DNA of 64,000 bases from Trinickia caryophylli (lineage in GTDB: Bacteria > Pseudomonadota > Gammaproteobacteria > Burkholderiales > Burkholderiaceae). The stretch covers positions 434,001 through 498,000 of the forward strand of contig NZ_CP139970.1 in the NCBI RefSeq assembly GCF_034424545.1, given 5' to 3'. Every line of letters begins with the position of its first letter. The stretch's first letter is position 1. This document shows positions 58,592-64,000 of the stretch, piece after piece. A program made the translations under genes and the position numbers. The notes below the pieces were generated by a model. That model was not told where the DNA came from, did no database searches, and saw only the letters and a list, made by a program, of their open reading frames with translations.

Positions 58592-59928
58592 GCGGACGGC
58601 CGCTCGCCGCGTGCGAGCGTCGCCGCATCCGGCTCGGGCGCCAGCTGCTTCGCGCCGCTCGTGCCCGCATCGGCAACCGCATCGGCAACCACATCGGCGC
58701 TCAGATCGCGCCCGCGCGTCTCGGGCAATATCCAGGCCGCGACCACGACGAGCAAATACGACACGCCCGCACACAGGCCCATTGCGGCGGCAAGGTCGAG
58801 CTTGGCGCTGAGCACGCCCACCATCGTCGGCATGATTGCGCCGATCGCGCGGCCGGCGTTACCGCACAACCCTTGCGCGGAGCCGCGAATCCGCGTGGGA
58901 AACAATTCGGCGATATACGCACCGGTACCGGCGGCCGTGCCCGATTGCAGCGTGCCGAGCACGAAGCCGAGCGCGAGCGTCATGCGCAGATCGATCGGCG
59001 CCAGCGTATAGACCGAAACCGCGATGGCCTGACAACAGGCAATGATCATGAAGGTGCGGCGTCGACCGAACGCATCGGCCATCCAACCGTTCAGGAACGC
59101 ACCTGCGAACGAGCCGAGGATGTTGACGACGAGGTAGCCGCCCACGTTGCTGATCGACAGATGCAGCGCCATTTTCAGGTAGGCGGGCAACCACGTGATC
59201 ATCACGTAATTGCCGCCGTAAATGCCGAATGTGAGCAGGATGGCCTTGAGTGTCGTCGTGCGCTGCGGCCCCGTAAAGACCTCCAGGATTCGAACCTTAC
59301 CCGCATCGGCGGCTGCGGCCGATCGCGCCTTTGCAAACACCGGTGCTTCCTCGATGTTGCGACGAATCCAGATGACGAGGATGGCGGGCAGCACCCCGAG
59401 GCCGAAGAGCACGCGCCAGGCCCACGCGGGCTCGACATAGTTGAACAGCAAGGTGGAAAGCAATACGGCGATTGCATAGCCTACGGCCCATCCGGCCTGC
59501 AGCGCGCCCACTACCCGCCCGCGCACGTTGGGGCTGATCGTCTCGCTGATCAGCACCGCGCCTACGGCCCATTCGCCGCCGAAGCCGAGCCCCTGCAGGC
59601 TGCGCGTGAACATGAGCTGCCAAAACGAATCCGTGAATGCGGAAAGCAGCGTGAAGAACGAGAACCAGGCAATCGTCAGTTGCAGAATCCGCACACGTCC
59701 ATAGCGGTCCGCCAGGATACCCGCGGCCCAGCCACCGAGCGCCGCCATCATGAGCACCGTCGTACCGAGCAGGCCCGCCTCGCCACGGCTCATACCCCAC
59801 AGCGCGATCAGCGTGGGAATCGCGAGCGCGTACATCTGCGTATCCATCGCATCGAGCCCCCAGCCGCTGAAACAGGCCCAAAAGGTGCGCTTCTCGGGCT
59901 TCGACAACTGGGTGAACCACTTCAGCAT
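58585..59928 (-). CDS. MFS transporter, sialic-acid/aromatic-acid:H+ symporter type
   Basis: 447 aa with 12 predicted helices. The GWAAGILADRYGRVRILQL motif between helices 2 and 3 and the GFGGEWAVGAVLISE segment in helix 4 are typical of the NanT/ShiA/MhpT group. It carries sugar acids, dicarboxylates or aromatic acids by proton symport. The ATG at 59928 has GGAGACAGGAG upstream. It ends 4 bp from ridA, convergently, so it may belong functionally with the oxidase operon, importing or exporting an acid product. The substrate is unproven. Confidence 0.9.
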   Translation of the reverse strand: MLKWFTQLSKPEKRTFWACFSGWGLDAMDTQMYALAIPTLIALWGMSRGEAGLLGTTVLMMAALGGWAAGILADRYGRVRILQLTIAWFSFFTLLSAFTDSFWQLMFTRSLQGLGFGGEWAVGAVLISETISPNVRGRVVGALQAGWAVGYAIAVLLSTLLFNYVEPAWAWRVLFGLGVLPAILVIWIRRNIEEAPVFAKARSAAAADAGKVRILEVFTGPQRTTTLKAILLTFGIYGGNYVMITWLPAYLKMALHLSISNVGGYLVVNILGSFAGAFLNGWMADAFGRRRTFMIIACCQAIAVSVYTLAPIDLRMTLALGFVLGTLQSGTAAGTGAYIAELFPTRIRGSAQGLCGNAGRAIGAIMPTMVGVLSAKLDLAAAMGLCAGVSYLLVVVAAWILPETRGRDLSADVVADAVADAGTSGAKQLAPEPDAATLARGERPSAR

Positions 59929-60219
59929 CTCCTGTCTCCTCGTTTTCTTCTTGCGTATCCTCACGCGCGGCGGTGCCACGCGCACACTGAAATCGATTCT
60001 ATGCGCCGGCGTGCCGAAGCCTCGTGCCATCCACTATTCGCGGCGTTCTCTTTTGTTTATCGGGGCATACGCCGGGCGCGAAAACGGGGTGTGCCTGCTC
60101 CGGGCACAGGGCCCGCTCGCGCTCACCGCAGAAAGCGGCTACCCTTATGACTTCGATGAATCCCGCTCTCAGATGATGGTCACCGATTCGCTCGGCGAAC
60201 GATTGAAGGCGTCTGCGCG
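59929..60219. other. Gap before phnN
   Basis: 290 bp between the MFS start and phnN. A plus-strand frame ending at 60223 overlaps the phnN ATG as ATGA, but its protein has no recognisable domain and its 5' part is antisense to the MFS gene. No promoter is convincing. Confidence 0.35.
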
Positions 60220-60768
60220 ATGAACGGCGAACGCCTTGTCTATGTGATGGGCCCGTCGGGTGCCGGAAAGGACACCCTGCTGGAACATGTGCGCGCGTAC
60301 ACGCCGGCGCCCCGCGTGCTCTTCGCCCATCGCTATATCACGCGCGCGCGCAACCATCACGAAAACCACATCGAACTGAGCGAAGTCGAATTCGAGGCCC
60401 GCTCCGCGCTCGGGCTCTTCGCACTCGAATGGTCGAGCCATGCGCTGCGCTATGGCATCGGTATCGAGATCGATGCGTGGATGGACCGGGCATGCATGGT
60501 CGTCGTCAACGGCTCGCGCGCTTATCTTCCTGAAGCGCTCGCGCGCTATCCGCGCATGGCGGTGGTCCACGTCACCGCCGAACCACCGGTGCTCGCGAGA
60601 CGGCTCGCCGCGCGCGGCCGCGAAACGGTGGATCAGATTCAAGCACGCCTTGCGCGCAGCGTGCCATGGGCAGTGCCCCCCGGCGCCACGCTCACGACGA
60701 TCGACAACTCGGGCGCGCTCGACGATTCGGCTGCCGTTTTTCTCGACTTGCTGCGCAGGCTGGCTTAG
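60220..60768 (+). CDS. phnN: Ribose 1,5-bisphosphate phosphokinase
   Basis: 182 aa, guanylate-kinase-like fold with P-loop GPSGAGKD (11-18), the acceptor strand RYITRAR and the C-terminal RLAARGRETVDQIQARL lid. It phosphorylates ribose 1,5-bisphosphate to PRPP, the last step of the C-P lyase route. No other phn genes are in the window, so it is a stand-alone copy, as happens in several proteobacteria. Confidence 0.88.
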   Translation: MNGERLVYVMGPSGAGKDTLLEHVRAYTPAPRVLFAHRYITRARNHHENHIELSEVEFEARSALGLFALEWSSHALRYGIGIEIDAWMDRACMVVVNGSRAYLPEALARYPRMAVVHVTAEPPVLARRLAARGRETVDQIQARLARSVPWAVPPGATLTTIDNSGALDDSAAVFLDLLRRLA

Positions 60769-60856
60769 GCCGCCCGCGTGCCGCCAGTCCTCGGCGCGAC
60801 TCTAGCCGAGGTGCCGCTTTGCGCGGCGTTCGCAGCGAACCGCCGGCGCGTCCGCC

Positions 60857-61840
60857 TCATGCGTCGACGGCGCCGCGAGCGAGCGAAGTCGATGCCCGGT
60901 CCGGCTTGCTGCGAAACGCACGCCGATATTGCTGAGGCGACGTACCGACGACTCTCGCGAACCGCTCTCTGAACGTCGTGACCGAGCCGAACCCGGCTTC
61001 GCTCGCCACGCGCTCGATCGAGAACGAGGTGGTTTCGAGCAATTGCTGCGCCGTGCGGACCCGCGCGGTCTGCAGCCATTGCAGCGGCGAAGTGCCCGTT
61101 TCCGCGTGAAAGCGCCGCGTAAGCGTGCGCACGCTCATTGCACCGTGCCTTGCGATCGACTCGAGCGTGAGCGGCTGCTGGAGGTTTTGCTGCAGCCACT
61201 GCATGAGCGCATGCAACGCCGGCCCCCCGCGCGGCAACTCGCGCTCGGCGTACTGCGCCTGCCCGCCCTCTCGGGCGAGCGGTACGACAGCCCGGCGCGC
61301 CGCGTCGAACGCTGCGGCGGCGCCGTAATCGGCGCGAATCATATGAAGGCAGAGGTCGAGGCCGGCCGACGCACCGGCCGACGTGAGGATCTGGCCATTG
61401 TCGACGAAGAGCACGTTGGCATCCACGCACACACGTGGATAACGGCGCGCAAGCTCGGCTGCCGCCAGCCAGTGTGTCGTCGCCCGCAAACCGTCGAGCA
61501 ATCCGGCGGCAGCGAGGACGAAAGCGCCCGAGCAGATCGAGGCGATGCGGCAACCGCGTGCGGCGGCGTCGCGCAACGCGGCCACGGTACGAGGCGAAAG
61601 CGGCATCGCCGGATCGAGCGTACCCGGCACGACGACCGTATCGGCCTCGCCCAGCGCACCGAGACGCCAGGCGGTATGAAGCTCGAAAAAACCACTGCGC
61701 ACGACCGGACGCTCGCTGCAGACCCGTACGCGGTACGGGGCGGCGACGTTCTCGACTCGAACGTGCGAAAACGTATCGCAGGCTACGCCGAGGTCGAACG
61801 GGACGACATCGTCGAGCGCGAGAACGGCTATCGTGTGCAT
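60857..61840 (-). CDS. GlxA-family (DJ-1/PfpI-AraC) transcriptional regulator
   Basis: 327 aa. The N-terminal DJ-1/PfpI-like domain (about 1-185) has the nucleophile-elbow sequence ASICSGAFVLAAAGLL, and the C-terminal AraC HTH (about 220-315) has RTLTRRFHAETGTSPLQW and VASEAGFGSVTTFRERFA. Such regulators control arginine, glycine betaine and carnitine catabolism. The start is taken at 61840 (MHTIAVLALDDV); a longer form from 61882 is possible and no ribosome site decides it. It is divergent from the small membrane genes. Confidence 0.88.
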   Translation of the reverse strand: MHTIAVLALDDVVPFDLGVACDTFSHVRVENVAAPYRVRVCSERPVVRSGFFELHTAWRLGALGEADTVVVPGTLDPAMPLSPRTVAALRDAAARGCRIASICSGAFVLAAAGLLDGLRATTHWLAAAELARRYPRVCVDANVLFVDNGQILTSAGASAGLDLCLHMIRADYGAAAAFDAARRAVVPLAREGGQAQYAERELPRGGPALHALMQWLQQNLQQPLTLESIARHGAMSVRTLTRRFHAETGTSPLQWLQTARVRTAQQLLETTSFSIERVASEAGFGSVTTFRERFARVVGTSPQQYRRAFRSKPDRASTSLARGAVDA

Positions 61841-61946
61841 GGCGCGGGAGAGCGGTGGCCGGAATCCGTCGAAGTTTGGCATTCTAGCCAATGGACCGCC
61901 CACGCGCGAGCCGCCAGAATCGCCAGCATTCGCACGAGGTCCCCCA

Positions 61947-62255
61947 ATGACGAAAGACGACGAAAAATCGCTGCGCATGCTGCAATTCGGTTCTATTCTC
62001 GAAGCAACCACACTGGCCGTGCTCGTGTGCGTTGCCGTTCCGCTCAAGCACGCGGCCGGCTATCCCATGGCCGTTTCGGTCATGGGGCCGATACATGGCA
62101 TTGCGTTTATTGCGTACATCTGGGCGATCATCGTGACGGCTTCGGCCGGACTCTGGCGCCCGGCGGAGGTCTGGCGCCTCGTATTGTCGGCGCTCGTGCC
62201 CTTCGCGGGCTTCGCCAGCACGCAATGGATCGCACGCAAACGGAACTCGCGATGA
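61947..62255 (+). CDS. DUF3817 small membrane protein
   Basis: 102 aa with three predicted helices. The start MTKDDEKSLRMLQFGSILEA, the motif LKHAAGYPMAVSVMGPIHGI and AYIWAIIV are typical of DUF3817, which matches the membrane region of glycosyltransferase-like families. Function unknown. The ATG at 61947 has GAGG upstream. The next gene overlaps it by ATGA. Confidence 0.85.
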   Translation: MTKDDEKSLRMLQFGSILEATTLAVLVCVAVPLKHAAGYPMAVSVMGPIHGIAFIAYIWAIIVTASAGLWRPAEVWRLVLSALVPFAGFASTQWIARKRNSR

Positions 62256-62653
62256 TCTATCTGCTCGTGAAAGTCGTTCACATCTCATCGGTCATGACGT
62301 TTGTCGGCGGCCTACTGGCGCTGTCCGTCGGCATTCGCGTGCAAAGCCTCCCATTGCAGCGCGCCCTGGGACGGTGGGATCGGAACGTCACTTCGCCGGC
62401 GCTTGGCCTCGTATGGGCGACGGGCATCGCAATGGTCGTGCTCGGCCATTGGTTCGGCGACGTCTGGCTTACGATCAAGTTCCTGCTGGTCACCGCACTC
62501 TCCGCTTTGCACGGAATACTTTCGGGAAAGTTGCGGCGCATCGAGCACGACGGTACCGGCGCAGTGCCACCGGCGTGGGCTGGCAAGACCGGGCTGCCGA
62601 TCATCGCGGCTATCGCGGCCATCGTCGCGCTGGTCGTTTTCAAACATGTCTGA
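62252..62653 (+). CDS. Small membrane protein, CopD/HemJ-like
   Basis: 133 aa with four predicted helices. VVHISSVMTFVGGLLALS at the start, a lone Trp-Asp-Arg loop, WLTIKFLLVTALSALHGILSG and a final helix recall the HemJ/CopD-type four-helix membrane proteins, which hold conserved His in helices 1 and 3 (His10 and His87 here). Heme binding is possible but not shown. It overlaps the DUF3817 gene (ATGA), so the two probably act together. Confidence 0.75.
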   Translation: MIYLLVKVVHISSVMTFVGGLLALSVGIRVQSLPLQRALGRWDRNVTSPALGLVWATGIAMVVLGHWFGDVWLTIKFLLVTALSALHGILSGKLRRIEHDGTGAVPPAWAGKTGLPIIAAIAAIVALVVFKHV

Positions 62654-63010
62654 ACCGATATCGATCGAATTCGGACTAATTCGAGCAACGCCTATTCCCG
62701 CATAAGAATTGACGGAATTGCCGATCAGAAAATCCTTACATTATCCCTGCCAGTTGACGTAGTACGCACGGCAATATGCATCGGAAGACCGGCGTACCGT
62801 GGCACGCCCGGCAACGGCGCTGGCGCGGGAGGGCCACGCATATGCCCGCCATGGAAAAATCGATCCGATGCGCAGCTTTTCTTTCCAAAAACCCTGGGAT
62901 ATATTTGCCGACTCTCGCGCTGTGCAGTTTCAACAGCCGATGAACCGTCCTGATGACCCATGTTTCATCGGGGATTCATAAAAACCGATAACAAAATTCC
63001 GCGGATCGAT
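62654..63010. other. Gap before the chorismate mutase gene
   Basis: About 357 bp without a supported gene. It has an AT-rich left part. A perfect 8-bp inverted repeat CCGATGAA/TTCATCGG (62937-62944 with 62964-62971, 19-nt loop) lies 40 bp before the start codon. Confidence 0.45.
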
Positions 63011-63586
63011 ATGACTCCATTCAATTTGAAAGCCCTCGCGTGCACCGGCCTCGCCCTGCTCGCCAGCCAGGCGGCCTATGCGCAACATGATGAAGTTCTG
63101 CTGCGTCCGCTCGTCGAAAGCGCGGCTCAGCGGCTCGCCATCGCCCATGATGTCGCGTTGTCGAAATGGGATAGCGGCACGAGCGTGGAAGACCCGGCAC
63201 GCGAAGCAGTGGTGATCTCGAAGGCCGTGGCCGAGGGCGGGCAAAGCGGGCTGCCGGCCGACGACGTCACGCGCTTTTTCAAGGCGCAGATCGAGGCAAA
63301 CAAGGTCGTGCAGTACGGGTTGCTTACCACGTGGCGGCGCATCGGCTATGCCCCGCAGCATGCCCCGATCGACCTCGTGGGCACGATCCGGCCCGAACTC
63401 GACAGCCTGCAGACGAAGCTCATCGCCGAACTCGTCGAGGCCAGGCCCGTGCTCGAGGGTAAGGACTGCGCAACCGAGGTCGCCCACGCGGTCGGCCGCT
63501 ACGCATTCGAGCATCAATATCACTTGAGCAATGTGCCGCTGATCGCGCTCGACCGCGCAATGGCGGGCTTTTGCCGCATCTACTGA
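63011..63586 (+). CDS. Periplasmic chorismate mutase, AroQ-gamma type
   Basis: 191 aa. The Sec signal peptide is cleaved after AYA (about residue 24). The mature all-helical protein carries the AroQ pattern: Arg in the first helix (ESAAQRLAIAHDVALSKW), PAREAVVISKAVAEGG, and FFKAQIEANKVVQYGLLTTW. It converts chorismate to prephenate. Secreted gamma-type enzymes occur in several pathogens and plant-associated bacteria; their purpose is unclear. The ATG at 63011 is chosen to give the signal peptide; an earlier in-frame start at 62960 would add 17 residues. Confidence 0.87.
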   Translation: MTPFNLKALACTGLALLASQAAYAQHDEVLLRPLVESAAQRLAIAHDVALSKWDSGTSVEDPAREAVVISKAVAEGGQSGLPADDVTRFFKAQIEANKVVQYGLLTTWRRIGYAPQHAPIDLVGTIRPELDSLQTKLIAELVEARPVLEGKDCATEVAHAVGRYAFEHQYHLSNVPLIALDRAMAGFCRIY

Positions 63587-63640
63587 TGCATCTGGCCGCG
63601 CGACGCGCCCCTCGTCGGGCGCTCGGCGGCCAGAACCTCG

Positions 63641-63678
63641 GCGGCCCGTGCTCAGCGGCCCGTGCTCAGCGGCCCGTA
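63641..63678. repeat. 14-bp tandem repeat at the 3' end of the STY0301-like gene
   Basis: GCGGCCCGTGCTCA occurs twice in tandem (63641-63654 and 63655-63668), then a partial third copy. The stop codon of the minus-strand gene (63668-63666) lies at the edge of the second copy. Confidence 0.7.
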
Positions 63679-64000
63679 CAATAAGCGGCGAACGGCTTGC
63701 TCGTGACCTCGCAGGCCTTCGCGCCTTCGGCATGAATCGTCACGACCTGGCTCGTGCCCTCGTACCGGCAAACGAGGTACGGGTCCACGTCGGTCAGATC
63801 CCAGCGATCGGCGGTCTTGCCCGATATGGGGATCAGATCCACCTGCTTTTCCGGCGGGCCGTCGAATAGCGAAGCGTTGTCGAGCGCGTGTTCGTGCCCT
63901 GCCACCTTCAGCGAAGACGGACACTCGAACTTGTGCTTCGGGGCGGCACATGCCGCGGTGGCGAGCACGGCCCCGGCCAGGGCGGCCAGAACTTTACTGG
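63666..64000 (-). CDS. STY0301-family exported protein (5' end cut by the window)
   Basis: The reading frame runs off the right edge. The visible part begins SKVLAALAGAVLATAAC, a hydrophobic signal that ends in a possible lipobox TAAC, followed by a mature domain of about 95 aa. KFECPSSLKV, FDGPPEKQVDLIP and DPYLVCRYEGTSQVVTI match the small exported STY0301 family, whose function is unknown. Cysteines at three sites could form disulfides. The true start is beyond 64000, so the N-terminus is incomplete. Confidence 0.75.
   Translation of the reverse strand, partial: SKVLAALAGAVLATAACAAPKHKFECPSSLKVAGHEHALDNASLFDGPPEKQVDLIPISGKTADRWDLTDVDPYLVCRYEGTSQVVTIHAEGAKACEVTSKPFAAYCTGR

Noticed and set aside
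59750..60223. 157-residue frame ending as ATGA overlap with phnN
   Set aside because: The first half is antisense to the MFS gene, no domain is visible, and no ribosome site precedes a sensible start. The overlap alone is not enough.

Overview
The window is GC-rich, densely packed and almost wholly coding. Gene content and protein style point to Burkholderiaceae (Burkholderia, Paraburkholderia, Caballeronia or Trinickia type): a full-length PntA with the membrane part fused on, an oxalate cluster with oxc and two frc genes, an aceA-usp-lysR-HAD-aceB layout, and a tRNA-Ala(GGC) behind gltX. The genus cannot be fixed from sequence alone. No phage, transposase, CRISPR array or rRNA was seen; it reads as ordinary chromosome.

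Layout. 1-6.3 kb: glyoxylate bypass (aceA, aceB) with a universal stress protein, a LysR regulator and a complete-looking L-2-haloacid dehalogenase. 6.3-8.8 kb: small genes and a tandemly duplicated tRNA-Glu/tRNA-Asp unit. 9.1-24.1 kb: oxalate island. On the minus strand run gntR, oxc, frc, a PAS-only protein, a 79-aa unknown, a second frc, a FAH-family enzyme and pntA-pntB. A 128-aa unknown, an OxlT-like oxalate:formate antiporter, a CbbR-type LysR, a second GntR and a small membrane ORF lie beside it. Oxalate would enter by antiport with formate, be activated by Frc and decarboxylated by Oxc; formate oxidation (enzyme not in the window) would give NADH that PntAB can turn into NADPH.

24.5-36.8 kb: a ketopantoate-reductase-family enzyme, an HPP/CBS membrane protein, then a four-gene efflux operon (NodT lipoprotein, HlyD, RbbA-like double-ATPase/permease, permease) behind an FNR-like box, and a large CACHE-PAS-GAF-GGDEF-EAL protein. 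37-49 kb: tRNA-Ala, gltX, a patatin-like lipoprotein, an NlpC/P60 hydrolase, the yejABEF-type peptide ABC transporter, an orphan 231-aa protein, fabI and a small exported protein.

49.2-60 kb: a divergent LysR regulator and a nine-gene catabolic operon: a polyamine/opine-type ABC transporter (four genes), two DadA-like flavoprotein subunits flanking a [2Fe-2S] subunit and an FAD/NAD subunit with a C-terminal Fe-S motif, and a RidA protein. A convergent MFS transporter follows. The oxidase genes resemble HcnABC, opine oxidase and D-hydroxyproline dehydrogenase; the substrate is unknown. This is the best candidate in the window for an undescribed pathway. 60-64 kb: phnN, a GlxA-type AraC regulator, two small membrane proteins, a periplasmic chorismate mutase and a partial STY0301-like exported protein cut by the window end.
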